From NCBI GenBank assembly GCA_963803495.1, contig CAWDMP010000002.1, positions 1,116,001 through 1,180,000 of the forward strand: a DNA stretch of 64,000 bases. Reading direction: 5' to 3'. A model generated the notes under the pieces. It did not search any database. It saw nothing but the letters and a program-made list of their open reading frames with translations, and was not told the origin of the DNA. Position 1 is the first letter of the stretch. The number at the start of each line of letters is the position of its first letter. The DNA comes from Persicitalea sp963803495 (GTDB taxonomy: Bacteria > Bacteroidota > Bacteroidia > Cytophagales > Spirosomataceae). Both the position numbers and the translations under genes were made by a program. This document shows positions 1 through 8,158 of this stretch, one piece after another.

Positions 1-817
1 GCACGATGTAGATCAGGAAACCGGTACCGAACAAAAAGACGGTAAGTACCCACAGGAATCGCACGACGCCCAGGTCCACCCCGAAATACGAGGCCACACC
101 CGCCGCCACCCCACCCACCACTTTGCGGTCGGGATCGCGGTAGAACTTCTTGATGCTTTTGTCCTCTTCCAGCACGTCGGAGCCGGGGAAGGCGATCCAG
201 CAAGCAATGTAAATTATTACCGACAGCCCGCTTAGCGAAACTGTAAAGTCGGGATCGCCACCGAACATCCCGCTGCCAATGGGAAAACCGGCCACCAGCA
301 CCAAAAACGCTAGTCGCACCCAAAGCGGATCCACGGTGAAGTAGTGCGCGATACCGGAGGCCACGCCCCCGACCAGTTTGTGGCGCAAGTCGCGGTACAG
401 GCGACGCGGCGCCGAAGGGGTACTTTCCGTATGGGGTGGAAAGGTTTCGGTCTTGGGGGGGGTGGTGTAAGGACGGTCGGGAGTGGTGGCTTCGGGGGCT
501 CGTCCCGAAGCGGCGGCCAACGGTTCGGTGAGTAGGTCCTCGGCTTGCTCGATCGCTTCGAAGTCGGCTACGGTACCCATCGCGGCGATGAGTTCGTTCA
601 CGTCGGTCAGCGAAATCACCTGCTTATTTTCGGTTTTTTGCTTGGCGATGAAGCGCTCGGCCACCCGGCCCTCGATGTCCGACAGGATTTCCTTGCTATC
701 CTCGAAGGCCGAGAAATAGCGCTGCACCGAACTGAGGTAGTTTCTGAGCTTTTCGTAGCCATCTTCTTCGATGTGAAAGACGACGCCGCCGATGTTGATA
801 CTGATGGTCTTTTTCAT
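1..817 (-). CDS. PspC-domain envelope-stress protein (3' end cut by window edge)
   Basis: Open reading frame from an ATG at 817 running off the left edge, about 272 residues visible. The N-terminal 100 residues are a soluble region typical of Bacteroidota PspC proteins. A Pro/Thr-rich linker follows, then two PspC domains in tandem: the first begins near residue 137 (RDLRHKLVGGVASGIAHYF), the second near residue 215 (DPDRKVVGGVAAGVASYFGV). Each is followed by a hydrophobic segment. PspC proteins are inner-membrane partners of the phage-shock response. The gene lies 36 bases downstream of a PadR regulator on the same strand, a common Bacteroidota pairing, so the two are probably one operon under PadR control. 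The C-terminus is not visible. Confidence 0.9.
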   Translation of the reverse strand, partial: MKKTISINIGGVVFHIEEDGYEKLRNYLSSVQRYFSAFEDSKEILSDIEGRVAERFIAKQKTENKQVISLTDVNELIAAMGTVADFEAIEQAEDLLTEPLAAASGRAPEATTPDRPYTTPPKTETFPPHTESTPSAPRRLYRDLRHKLVGGVASGIAHYFTVDPLWVRLAFLVLVAGFPIGSGMFGGDPDFTVSLSGLSVIIYIACWIAFPGSDVLEEDKSIKKFYRDPDRKVVGGVAAGVASYFGVDLGVVRFLWVLTVFLFGTGFLIYIV

Positions 818-853
818 GGTAGTAGTTGATCGAATGTCTTACAATAGTTCAGG

Positions 854-1213
854 TCAGGATTTTTTGGACGCCTCGGCGGTGGCCTCGGTTTTCTTGATGA
901 TCATCTTCACCGAATCGGCCAGGCCCAGCCAGGTACTCTGCATGGCTTCCAGAAACTGCCGCCCTTCGTCGGTGAGGATGTAGTACTTGCGGGGCGGGCC
1001 CGACGACGACTCCACCCATTTGTATTCGAGGAGTCCGGCGTTTTTAAGGCGGGTCAGCAGCGGATACAGGGTACCTTCCACCACCATGATGCGGGCCGAA
1101 GTAAGCTCGTCGAGCATATCGGAGGCGTACACCTCACCGCGCGAAATGACGTGCAGAATGCAGAATTCCAGTATTCCCTTCCGCATCTGCACCTGGGCGT
1201 TTTCAACTTTCAT
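854..1213 (-). CDS. PadR family transcriptional regulator
   Basis: 119 residues, the usual length of a short PadR (subfamily 2-like) repressor. The winged helix-turn-helix is clear: a segment KGILEFCILHVISRGEVYAS, then VVEGTLYPLLTRLKNAGLLE as the recognition region, and a wing with GPPRKYYILTDEGRQFLE. The C-terminus is a short dimerisation helix ending in a Lys/Ser-rich tail. It is transcribed just ahead of the PspC gene and probably autoregulates that operon. The effector is unknown. A good promoter lies about 100 bases upstream (1314-1344). Confidence 0.92.
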   Translation of the reverse strand: MKVENAQVQMRKGILEFCILHVISRGEVYASDMLDELTSARIMVVEGTLYPLLTRLKNAGLLEYKWVESSSGPPRKYYILTDEGRQFLEAMQSTWLGLADSVKMIIKKTEATAEASKKS

Positions 1214-1313
1214 ATTATTTCATGATTAGGTATGCTTGCGCACGGGGTTAATCCTACTTTATTATTTTTCAATGGCTAACAGATGCAAACGCATTTCTTC
1301 ACTTGTAACACGA

Positions 1314-1344
1314 CAAAGGTATGGAAAGGTACTTTGCTATGCAA
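1314..1344 (-). promoter_or_regulatory. Bacteroidota-type promoter for padR-pspC
   Basis: On the minus strand, TTG (1342-1344), a 20-base spacer, then TACCTTTG (1314-1321). This matches the Bacteroidota -33 TTG / -7 TAnnTTTG consensus with normal spacing. Transcription would start near 1307, giving a leader of about 95 bases before padR. Confidence 0.6.
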
Positions 1345-1406
1345 GGTACTTGGCGGCTTTGGTTTTGTCTTGAATGATGAATGGCACGAAAGCCGGGCCG
1401 AATGGT

Positions 1407-1414
1407 TATTTTTG
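1407..1414 (+). promoter_or_regulatory. -7 box upstream of folA
   Basis: TATTTTTG matches TAnnTTTG and lies 25 bases before the ATG at 1440. No convincing -33 TTG is seen at the right distance. It favours the 1440 start over the in-frame ATG at 1374. Confidence 0.4.
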
Positions 1415-1439
1415 CGGGACAGCCATTTGTTATGATCAG

Positions 1440-1958
1440 ATGAATTCAGCAAAAAGAAGCCCCAAAACCCTTTCCATCATCGCCGCGATGAGCGAAAATC
1501 ATTGCGTGGGACAAGACGGCCACCTCCCCTGGAAGCTTCCCGACGAGTGGAAGTACTTTAAGCTAACCACCGACGGCAAGCCCTTCCTGATTGGCCGCAA
1601 AAGCTACGATTCACCCGATGGGCTTTACTCCAGCTACCGCAATGTGGTCGTGAGTTCGCAGGAGGATCTTGCGCTCACCCACCTACCCGCTGAGCAAGCC
1701 GAAAGCCTCGACGAAGCCCTGGCTACGCTGGCAAACGAAGAGGAAGTTTTCGTGCTGGGCGGCGCGAGTATTTTCGAGGCCTTGCTGCCACGCGCCGACA
1801 AGCTATACCTTACGATCGTGCACACCAACGTGGAGGGCGACGCCTATTTTCCCGAAATTGACTGGGCGGAATGGCGGGAAGTGTATTCCGATCGGCACGA
1901 GGCGGACGAGCAACACGAATACGCCTTTTCGATGAAACGGTACACAAGAGCCTCGTAG
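1440..1958 (+). CDS. folA: Dihydrofolate reductase
   Basis: 172 residues from the chosen ATG at 1440; an in-frame ATG at 1374 would add 22 residues with no similarity to the family and would precede the -7 box. It reduces dihydrofolate to tetrahydrofolate with NADPH in the cytoplasm. Visible motifs: IIAAMSENHCVGQDGHLPW at the N-terminus, then PWKLPDE, where the catalytic acid position is Glu instead of the Asp of E. coli. Further along are GRKSYDS (cofactor loop) and VLGGASIFEALLP (GG-x-IF motif). The gene stands alone, with no thyA next to it. Its TAG stop is embedded in a palindromic repeat (1955-1996). Confidence 0.93.
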   Translation: MNSAKRSPKTLSIIAAMSENHCVGQDGHLPWKLPDEWKYFKLTTDGKPFLIGRKSYDSPDGLYSSYRNVVVSSQEDLALTHLPAEQAESLDEALATLANEEEVFVLGGASIFEALLPRADKLYLTIVHTNVEGDAYFPEIDWAEWREVYSDRHEADEQHEYAFSMKRYTRAS

Positions 1959-1996
1959 GGTCGGACAGGCGCACCTGCAAACCTGTGTGTCCGCCT
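1955..1996. repeat. GTAGGG-type palindromic repeat at the folA stop
   Basis: Starts with GTAGGGTCGGAC, overlapping the folA stop, and ends with TGTGTGTCCGCCT. CGGACA (1962-1967) pairs with TGTCCG (1988-1993), with an inner ACAGG/CCTGT alternative. It fills most of the gap between the convergent folA and GH25 genes and may act as a two-way terminator. A shorter relative lies at 53090-53115. Confidence 0.6.
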
Positions 1997-2012
1997 AACG
2001 TGCGCAAGCAAT

Positions 2013-2822
2013 TCAAGGCTCCCCTTTCCCCGTTTCTTGCCAGGTCTCGAAATCATGCAGGAACACGTTGAAATCCACAAAGCCCCGGATGCCTTGCACG
2101 CGGCCCTTCTCGCTGTGCTGCCAGAAGAGCGTGTTGGTACTTTCGGCTATGTCGTCAAGGTGGGCGCGCGAGTAGCCCGCCAGCCAAAGCGGGTACTCAT
2201 CGAAGTTTCCGGCGATGTATTTTTGGTAAAAATGGGCGTTGGTGTATATGACGGGCCGGACGCCATACTGTTTCTCCACCAGGTTTAGCCAGTTGGCTAC
2301 GCCCTTTATAATGATCTCGGGCGGTTTGCCGGCTTCTACTTCCAGGTCGAGCACGGGCGGCAAATCGCCCGGCAGTAGCTTGACGCGCTTAATGAAATGC
2401 TCAGCTTGCCGCGCCGACAGTACCCTGGGGTTGTAAAAATGGTAGGCACCGCGCCGCATCGCCACGCGCCGGGCTTCGGACCAGTTGCGCGCAAACTCAC
2501 GATCGGCGTAAGTGGCGCCCTCGGTCGCTTTGATGTACACGAAGTCGATGCGCACGCTGCCGCCCTGCGCCGCTTTGAGCTTGTCCCAGTCGATGCGGGC
2601 GTTGTGGTGCGACACGTCGATGCCGTGTACCGCGTAGCGCAGCGGCAAGCGGATTCCGAACGGTTTAACGTAGGTCCACTCGTTTTCGTTGCGGTAGCTT
2701 AGCCACCAAGTTCCCAGCAAAACCAGCGCTACGATGCCGCCCAACACCAGCCATCCTCTGAGCGGTAGCGGCGGGTAGTTCGGTTTTTTCAGGAGGGCAG
2801 GTACTCGCTTTTTCTGGGCCAT
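2013..2822 (-). CDS. GH25 lysozyme-like muramidase, membrane-anchored
   Basis: 269 residues. Residues 22-42 form one N-terminal membrane anchor (WLVLGGIVALVLLGTWWL) after a basic, Pro-rich cytoplasmic tip. The rest is a glycoside hydrolase family 25 domain: GIDVSHHNARIDW opens it, FVYIKATEGATY follows, and VLDLEVE holds the acidic catalytic pair. PVIYTNAHFYQKY and LWLAGYSRA are further family blocks. GH25 enzymes cut the muramic acid-glucosamine bond of peptidoglycan. With an uncleaved anchor it probably acts in the periplasm on the cell's own wall. It is convergent with folA and lies downstream of a terminator, so it is probably transcribed alone. Confidence 0.92.
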   Translation of the reverse strand: MAQKKRVPALLKKPNYPPLPLRGWLVLGGIVALVLLGTWWLSYRNENEWTYVKPFGIRLPLRYAVHGIDVSHHNARIDWDKLKAAQGGSVRIDFVYIKATEGATYADREFARNWSEARRVAMRRGAYHFYNPRVLSARQAEHFIKRVKLLPGDLPPVLDLEVEAGKPPEIIIKGVANWLNLVEKQYGVRPVIYTNAHFYQKYIAGNFDEYPLWLAGYSRAHLDDIAESTNTLFWQHSEKGRVQGIRGFVDFNVFLHDFETWQETGKGEP

Positions 2823-2842
2823 GGCGCCGCGAAATTATAAAA

Positions 2843-2867
2843 AAAGCCGCTCGGTGGGAGCGGCTTT
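2843..2867 (-). terminator. Rho-independent terminator after the peroxiredoxin gene
   Basis: Ten-base stem AAAGCCGCTC/GAGCGGCTTT with loop GGTGG. Read on the minus strand it runs into T-rich sequence. It lies 22 bases beyond the peroxiredoxin stop and 21 bases before the GH25 start. Confidence 0.8.
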
Positions 2868-2889
2868 CTCAACTTAAAAATGGGGTACC

Positions 2890-3526
2890 CTACTTATTGG
2901 GCTGTGGGGTGTAGCGCAGGTATGGCTTCACCTCGGTCACACCCTTGCTGAATTTCTTGCGCGCGTCCTCAGTACTGATCGAGGGCGACACGATCACGTC
3001 GTCGCCGTCTTCCCAGTTGGCGGGAGTAGCCACGGAGTGGTCGGCAGTGAGTTGGAGTGAGTCCACTACCCGCAGCAATTCGTTGAAGTTGCGGCCCGTC
3101 GAGGCGGGGTACGTCAGGGTAAGCTTGATTTTCTTATCAGGGCCGATGATGAACACCGACCGGACGGTAGCCTTCTCGCTGGCGTTGGGGTGAATCATGT
3201 CGTAGAGCTCAGCCACCTTGCGGCCTTCGTCGGCGATGATCGGGAAAATTGACTTCGGTACCCGTCACTTCCTTGATGTCGGGAATCCAGCGGTTGTGCG
3301 AGTCGAGGTCATCCACGCTGACGGCGATTACCTTTACGCCGCGCTTTTCGAAATCGCCCTTCATGAGAGCGGTTTTGCCCAGTTCGGTAGTACATACTGG
3401 CGTAAAGTCGGCGGGGTGCGAAAACAGCATCCCCCAGCCGTCGCCGAGCCATTCGTGAAACTTGATGGGGCCCTGGGTGGTGTTGGCTTCAAAATCGGGG
3501 GCAATATCTCCTAATCTGATGGACAT
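2890..3526 (-). pseudogene. 1-Cys peroxiredoxin (Prx6/AhpC-TSA family), one frameshift
   Basis: Two reading frames together give a full peroxiredoxin of about 211 residues. The N-terminal part (3526 down to about 3243) carries the active-site block HPADFTPVCTTELGK with the peroxidatic Cys. The C-terminal part (about 3242 down to 2890) begins at VAELYDMIHPN and includes the Prx6-type C-terminal domain (SVFIIGPDKKIKLTLTYP, VATPANWEDGDD). Removing one G from the GGG run at 3242-3244 restores ...VNFPIIADEGRKVAELYD. The family reduces hydrogen peroxide and alkyl hydroperoxides. The rest of the protein looks intact, so this may be a sequencing error rather than a dead gene. A terminator follows at 2843-2867. 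Confidence 0.85.
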
Positions 3527-3612
3527 GATGGTTAGTTGTTTTGGGTTCTGAAAATTTTTTATACGATAACCTACTCAATCGGTAGACTAGGTTAACAAAA
3601 CCGGTTGGCGTT

Positions 3613-3999
3613 TCATTCCAAAACGATGAATTCGAGTACATCGAATTTACCCAACACCCATTTTTTATCGTAGCGGTCGTAGCTGACCTGCATCTTGCAG
3701 CGGTAGCGCTCACCGGTTTTAGCATCCTGCAAAGTCATCGAAACCGTTCTTTCAAGGTACTCCTCCCGGTCGAGCCGCCCTTCGATGTTGATGCCCAGAA
3801 ACTCGGCCGGATTGGTGAAGGCCCAGGTTCTTACCGGATTGCCGAAGCCCGGCAGGGCATACTCCACTTTTTTGCCCATCAAATCCTGCTTGATTTTTTC
3901 CAGGCTCACTCCCTTACGCTCTTTCTTCTCCTGGGCGGCTTGCTCGTTACAGGCCATCAGACTAAACAGTAATATTAAAAAAAATCCAGTTTTCTTCAT
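3613..3999 (-). CDS. Small lipoprotein of unknown function
   Basis: 128 residues from the ATG at 3999, chosen because it begins the signal sequence MKKTGFFLILLFSLMACNEQ with a lipobox (LMAC). Longer in-frame starts up to 4098 add a Cys-rich stretch that does not look like a signal. The mature protein is short and charged, with a beta-rich C-terminus (GERYRCKMQVSYDRYDKKWVLGKF). I do not recognise a family. It stands between the peroxiredoxin and the tRNA. Confidence 0.72.
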   Translation of the reverse strand: MKKTGFFLILLFSLMACNEQAAQEKKERKGVSLEKIKQDLMGKKVEYALPGFGNPVRTWAFTNPAEFLGINIEGRLDREEYLERTVSMTLQDAKTGERYRCKMQVSYDRYDKKWVLGKFDVLEFIVLE

Positions 4000-4124
4000 T
4001 TGATTGTCACGTTGGAATAGGCCGTAAGGTACCGAAAAAGGCCCGTCTTGAAGTCTGCAATTTTGATAAAAGGTCCAAAAACAGAACAGCCGCCACACAA
4101 AAATGCGTAGCGGCTGCTAAGTTA

Positions 4125-4201
<77 letters not shown>

Positions 4202-4562
4202 GTATAGTGCTTTCCGTTAGATTGGTCTTGAAACGGAGTGCAAAGATGCGGGGCAGGAATTTATTTCGCAAATTTTTTCCTCGTTTTTTTCCTCCAACGG
4301 ATTTCTACGCGTTTTTTATTATTTGAAACATAAAGTCCGGCCAGGCGTTGTAAGGGTGGTGCACACGCAAAGCCCAGGCTACTTTTGCTCAATTCAGTTA
4401 GTCATTCTTTCCACTCAAAGGTGTGTTTTTTCACCAAAAAAAGCCTCGTATATTTAACTGCTAAGATTCTTTGCGGTACTTTTGGTAGCTGACCATCACA
4501 TTAGAAATCCATCAGCGCGGGCTTTTATCATTCCATAACCTCCTCGACTCTTCCATTTTTTT
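4202..4562 (+). promoter_or_regulatory. Upstream region of the desaturase gene
   Basis: Non-coding and AT-rich. The only element I can support is a -7 box TACTTTTG at 4477-4484, 79 bases before the ATG at 4563; no clear -33 TTG at the expected spacing. The rest shows no reading frame, structured RNA or repeat that I recognise. Confidence 0.35.
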
Positions 4563-5675
4563 ATGATAGCTAAAGGCAAGGTACGTTTTGTCAATAAGGA
4601 CAAGAACCAATTCTTCAACGTTCTCAGAAAGCGTGTAGATCAGCATTTTATCGACAATAACCTTTCGAAGCATGCCAACGGTCAGATGGTACTGAAGAGC
4701 GTCGTCCTGATTTGCGCCTACATCCTGCCGTTCGTATTCATGATGGCGTTTCACCCCCCCATGGGCCTGAGCCTGCTGCTTTGGTTTGTGATGGGTCTGG
4801 GCATCGGCGGCATCGGCATGAGCATCATGCACGACGCCAACCATGGAGCCTACTCCGAGAGCGAGCGCGTCAATAAATGGGTGGGGCGCACGATCAACCT
4901 GGCGGGTGGCGGCGTGCTCAACTGGAAGCTGCAACATAACGTACTGCATCACATGTACACCAACGTGGTGCCGATGGACGAGGACATTCAGGACCGGCTC
5001 GTGGTGCGGCTCTCGCCCCACACCGAAGTACGTGGCGTCCACCGGTTTCAGTGGATTTACGCCTTCTTTTTCTACGGTATCCTGACGCTCTACTGGGTGA
5101 TCGGCAAGGATTTCGTTCAGCACAGCTCATTTATCAAGGCGGGGGTGAACAAACAAAGCAAGCGCGAGAACAATATCACGATGGCCAAACTCATTTTGAT
5201 GAAGGTCATCTACTTTGCCATATTCTTTTTTGTGCCGATCTACTTTTTCAATTTTACCTTCGGGGAAATCTTGGCGGGCTTCCTGCTGATGCACTTCACG
5301 GCGGGGGTCGTACTCACGGTGATTTTCCAGCTGGCCCATACTGTGGAGGGTACCGACCACCCGCTGGCCGATGAGCACGGGGTAATCGAGAACGACTGGG
5401 CCATTCACCAATTGCAGACCACGGTCAACTTTTCGCGCCGCAACAAGTGGATCTCGTGGTACGTGGGTGGACTCAATTTTCAGGTCGAGCACCACCTATT
5501 CCCCAAGATTTGCCACGTGCACTACCCCGAAATTGCCCCCATCGTAAAGCAGACCGCCGAAGAGTTTGGCCTCCTGTACATGGAAAACGAGTCATTCAAT
5601 GACGCTTTCATGTCGCACGTGAACACCCTTCGGCGATTTGGCCGGCTTCCCGACTGGAACGAGGCGATTGGTTGA
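4563..5675 (+). CDS. Membrane fatty acid (acyl-CoA type) desaturase
   Basis: 370 residues. The three histidine boxes of membrane di-iron desaturases are present: HDANHG near residue 90, HNVLHH near 122, and QVEHH near 309. Four or so hydrophobic stretches lie between them (for example VVLICAYILPFVFMMAF and AIFFFVPIYFFNF). QVEHH instead of HxxHH for the third box is typical of the family that includes front-end and delta-type desaturases, but there is no cytochrome b5 domain, so electrons must come from a separate ferredoxin or reductase. It introduces a double bond into acyl chains, which suits control of membrane fluidity. It appears monocistronic. Confidence 0.9.
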   Translation: MIAKGKVRFVNKDKNQFFNVLRKRVDQHFIDNNLSKHANGQMVLKSVVLICAYILPFVFMMAFHPPMGLSLLLWFVMGLGIGGIGMSIMHDANHGAYSESERVNKWVGRTINLAGGGVLNWKLQHNVLHHMYTNVVPMDEDIQDRLVVRLSPHTEVRGVHRFQWIYAFFFYGILTLYWVIGKDFVQHSSFIKAGVNKQSKRENNITMAKLILMKVIYFAIFFFVPIYFFNFTFGEILAGFLLMHFTAGVVLTVIFQLAHTVEGTDHPLADEHGVIENDWAIHQLQTTVNFSRRNKWISWYVGGLNFQVEHHLFPKICHVHYPEIAPIVKQTAEEFGLLYMENESFNDAFMSHVNTLRRFGRLPDWNEAIG

Positions 5676-5687
5676 GGTACCCGGCTG

Positions 5688-5870
5688 CTATTTGTTCCCT
5701 CCGAACATTTTCCGAATTCCCCAGATCACCAGCCCGATCAAGACGAGGACCGCTATGATGCCGGCATAAAATCCGCCGGCAAAAATATCGCCCGCGAGTT
5801 CGCAGCTCGTAAGGGTAAAGGATAGCAAGAAAATGAGAAGGTAGGTAACGGAACTGCTGAAGGCTTTCAT
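5688..5870 (-). CDS. Small membrane lipoprotein, conserved in Bacteroidota
   Basis: 60 residues. A signal-like N-terminus ends in LTSCELAGDIF, a probable lipobox, followed by one membrane helix (AGIIAVLVLIGLVIWGI) and a short basic tail. This pattern matches a small Bacteroidota family sometimes mislabelled as phosphatidate cytidylyltransferase; nothing here supports that enzyme. Function unknown. It is convergent with the desaturase, 12 bases from its stop. Confidence 0.65.
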   Translation of the reverse strand: MKAFSSSVTYLLIFLLSFTLTSCELAGDIFAGGFYAGIIAVLVLIGLVIWGIRKMFGGNK

Positions 5871-6009
5871 AAAAGTATCTTTAAGAGTAAGTTATTAAGG
5901 CGTTTTTGTATCAAAACTGTGCCATAAATTTTAATATCGTCACAGTTTCGGAGCTACCGTCTATCCCGTAAGTTTCGCCGCGTCCTTTCCTACTTCTCGT
6001 TTCATGGGC

Positions 6010-6017
6010 TATCTTTG
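6010..6017 (+). promoter_or_regulatory. -7 box upstream of the DUF4369 lipoprotein
   Basis: TATCTTTG fits TAnnTTTG. It overlaps the in-frame TTG codon at 6015, so that codon cannot be the start if this promoter is used. The GTG at 6048 then becomes the best start. Confidence 0.45.
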
Positions 6018-6047
6018 TTACGGACTCAACCCAAATCCTCCGTAATT

Positions 6048-6752
6048 GTGGATCATCACCGACTTACGCCCCGGCTACTTTCCGTTTTCCTTTTGCTCAC
6101 TACGTTGCTTTCATGCACCAAGATCGAGCGGGATACCATCACGATCAAGGGTGACCTGACCAATCTACCTCCCGGTCAGCTTGTTTTGATGGCGCTCGAG
6201 TCCGGGAGCTGGGTATCGGTCGATTCGGTTAGTACCCGAGACGGCGTCTTCGAATTCAATCTGCCCGCAGCGCAGTACCCTGAGCCAGTCCTGATGACCA
6301 TCAACCATTACGATTCCGATAGTGTTAAAAGACCGATCGTTTTCGCCACCGGCGTGAAAGAAAAAGCGGGGTTTGGCGGGCGGGAAGCCTCCAATGATTT
6401 TTATCTGGAAGACGGAGTCGAGATCGTGGGGCCCGTGAAGGTGCGGGATAGGGGTTGGTACAAGGGCATTTTTACCGCACAACCTATTCGGGCGGGTCGG
6501 CAGTCGCGCGTGATGTACCACGATACGGTAGGTTTTAGAGCCGTAACCAGCGTCAACGAGCTGGTGGGATTGGTAAAGCAGCACCCTTACTCTTACTACT
6601 ACCTCCAGAATATCAAAGCCCGGGCGCCTCATCTCAGCCCCCCACAGTTTTACAAGCTGTTCAACGCCTTCGATCAAGAAGTGCGGGAGAGTAAAACGGG
6701 TAGGGAGATAAAGAACTACGTGGATACCCGAAGCCAGAAAACGCGTCCGTAA
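6048..6752 (+). CDS. DUF4369-domain lipoprotein
   Basis: About 234 residues from the GTG at 6048; an upstream TTG at 6015 is possible but overlaps a promoter-like box. A signal peptide with lipobox (LLTTLLSCTKIERD) precedes a DUF4369 domain: ITIKGDLTNLPPGQLVLMAL through SVDSVSTRDGVFEFNL. DUF4369 usually forms the N-terminal half of TlpA-like thiol-disulfide oxidoreductases in Bacteroidota. Here no CxxC thioredoxin domain follows, only a helical C-terminus ending in KTGREIKNYV, so this is either a truncated or a stand-alone form. No partner gene is adjacent. Function unknown; probably an inner- or outer-membrane lipoprotein. Confidence 0.72.
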   Translation: MDHHRLTPRLLSVFLLLTTLLSCTKIERDTITIKGDLTNLPPGQLVLMALESGSWVSVDSVSTRDGVFEFNLPAAQYPEPVLMTINHYDSDSVKRPIVFATGVKEKAGFGGREASNDFYLEDGVEIVGPVKVRDRGWYKGIFTAQPIRAGRQSRVMYHDTVGFRAVTSVNELVGLVKQHPYSYYYLQNIKARAPHLSPPQFYKLFNAFDQEVRESKTGREIKNYVDTRSQKTRP

Positions 6753-6789
6753 ACGTATCAGCGGTACCGAGCTCATTTTGTTGGGATCT

Positions 6790-7308
6790 TCAATCTACCG
6801 GAATCAGCGCCTGCCGGTCCGCTTCCAGCAACATCTCGAACAACTTCACGGTAGCCGCCGCATCGCCCGCCGCGCGGTGGCGGTCCTGTAAGTCGATGCA
6901 AAGGCTATTGCAAATATTACCCAGGCTATACGACTTGTAGCCGGGGAAAATCTTCCGGCTCAGCCGAACGGTACACAGCCGCTCGCGATCGAAGTACTCG
7001 TCGATCCACTGGAATTCTTTCTTGACAAAATTGTAGTCAAACCCCACATTGTGCGCGACAAACCAGGCATCACGCGTGAGGGCGCGGACCGAATCGGCAA
7101 TTTCTTCGAAAGTCGGCGCGTGTTGTACCATGCGGTTATCGATGCCCGTCAGACGGGTGATGAAGGGCGGGATGGTGGTTTGCGGGTTGACCAGCGACTG
7201 AAACGAGTCGACGACCCGCTGGCCGTCGTGGCGAAAAATGGCGATCTCGGTGATGCGCGTCGGTCCTTTGACGCCCCCCGTGGTTTCGATATCGACGATA
7301 GAGTACAA
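6790..7308 (-). CDS. DnaQ-like 3'-5' exonuclease (DEDDh)
   Basis: 172 residues, an exonuclease domain with nothing added. ExoI motif: SIVDIETTG with Asp6 and Glu8. ExoII: AHNVGFDYNFV with the third acid. ExoIII: DRHRAAGDAAATV, giving the His and the last Asp of the DEDDh type. It is similar to the epsilon proofreading subunit and to the exonuclease half of longer Bacteroidota proteins that also carry a UvrC-like GIY-YIG domain; that second domain is absent. It removes 3' nucleotides from DNA or RNA; the substrate cannot be told. It is convergent with the DUF4369 gene. Confidence 0.9.
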   Translation of the reverse strand: MYSIVDIETTGGVKGPTRITEIAIFRHDGQRVVDSFQSLVNPQTTIPPFITRLTGIDNRMVQHAPTFEEIADSVRALTRDAWFVAHNVGFDYNFVKKEFQWIDEYFDRERLCTVRLSRKIFPGYKSYSLGNICNSLCIDLQDRHRAAGDAAATVKLFEMLLEADRQALIPVD

Positions 7309-7354
7309 TGAAGTGTTTGCTATTGGAGAATATGTAAAGGTAGTAAGGAGAACC

Positions 7355-8140
7355 CTATTCCGGCTGACCTAAGTTTGGGCCGAGCCCAAAATAAAGTGTG
7401 TCCTTCAATCCTACCCCACTAATTTGGTGTGCTTTCATTTCCTGGAGCAGATAAAGTATTTTTTCAGTGGCCCGATCGTAGGTAAGGCCGTCGGGGCGGA
7501 TGTTGGACACGCAGTTGCGGCGCTCGTCGGTAAGGCCAACGCGAGGGCGATGGGTCAGGTACGCGCCCAGGCTGTGGGGCGAACTGAGGCCCGGCCGTTC
7601 CCCGATCAGAATGAGCGTCATCTCGGCTTGCAAAGCCTCCCCTATTTCGTCGGCAATTGCCACGCGTCCCTGTGCTACCAGGGCCACCGGCGCTATTTCC
7701 CAATCAAGCTGCTTCGTTTTTTCTATTAACCGTTTTGTTATTTCCAGCGCGTGCGTGTTCACCGCTACCGCCGAAAGCCCATCAGCCAGCACGATGCACA
7801 GGTCGTATTGGGCAGGAGGTACCTGCCGTAATGTCTCCAATGATTCCGGGCTGAGCTTCCTACCCAAGTCCGGCCGAAGCAAGTAGGTACGGCGGTCGCT
7901 GGCCTGGCTTTCCAGTCGCATGGAAGTACAGCCGAGCGCCGCGATGCCACGCTCGTTTTGCTGCCAGTCAAATTCGGAATACACCGCATCGCGTGCTCTG
8001 GCGTGATCGAGGTTGAACTCCAGCAACCGCGCCGTGGGCAGGCTGTGGCCCGTCCGGCCCAACGATACCCGGGCGGGGGTGTATCTTGTGAGTCTATCGG
8101 CTGTCGGCGATCGGCTGTCGGCCTTTTTTGGGTGTGTCAT
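7355..8140 (-). CDS. eutC: Ethanolamine ammonia-lyase small subunit
   Basis: 261 residues. Conserved EutC blocks are visible: TPARVSLGRTGHSLPTARLLEFNLDHARARDAV near the N-terminus (key part LGRTGHSLPT), then YDLCIVLADGLSAVAVN, and ILIGERPGLSSPHSLGAYLTHRPRVG (key part GERPGLSSPHSLGAY). With EutB it forms the adenosylcobalamin-dependent enzyme that splits ethanolamine into acetaldehyde and ammonia. It starts 18 bases after the eutB stop, so the two form one transcript. No shell proteins, reactivase eutA or permease are in the window. Residues 7-15 are encoded by an array of 7-base repeats (8095-8122), so the extreme N-terminus may not be ancestral. Confidence 0.93.
   Translation of the reverse strand: MTHPKKADSRSPTADRLTRYTPARVSLGRTGHSLPTARLLEFNLDHARARDAVYSEFDWQQNERGIAALGCTSMRLESQASDRRTYLLRPDLGRKLSPESLETLRQVPPAQYDLCIVLADGLSAVAVNTHALEITKRLIEKTKQLDWEIAPVALVAQGRVAIADEIGEALQAEMTLILIGERPGLSSPHSLGAYLTHRPRVGLTDERRNCVSNIRPDGLTYDRATEKILYLLQEMKAHQISGVGLKDTLYFGLGPNLGQPE
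8095..8122. repeat. Degenerate heptad array, TNTCGGC type (4 units)
   Basis: Four successive 7-base units: TATCGGC, TGTCGGC, GATCGGC, TGTCGGC. They lie inside the N-terminal coding part of eutC. Each unit keeps TCGGC and varies at the first two bases. Confidence 0.7.
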
Positions 8141-8158
8141 AAGAAGAAGGGTGAGAGC

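Noticed and set aside
3541..3612. AACCTA/TAGGTT inverted repeat upstream of the peroxiredoxin gene as an oxidative-stress operator
   Set aside because: Six-base arms only (3568-3573, 3588-3593); no match to a regulator site that I know and too weak to claim.
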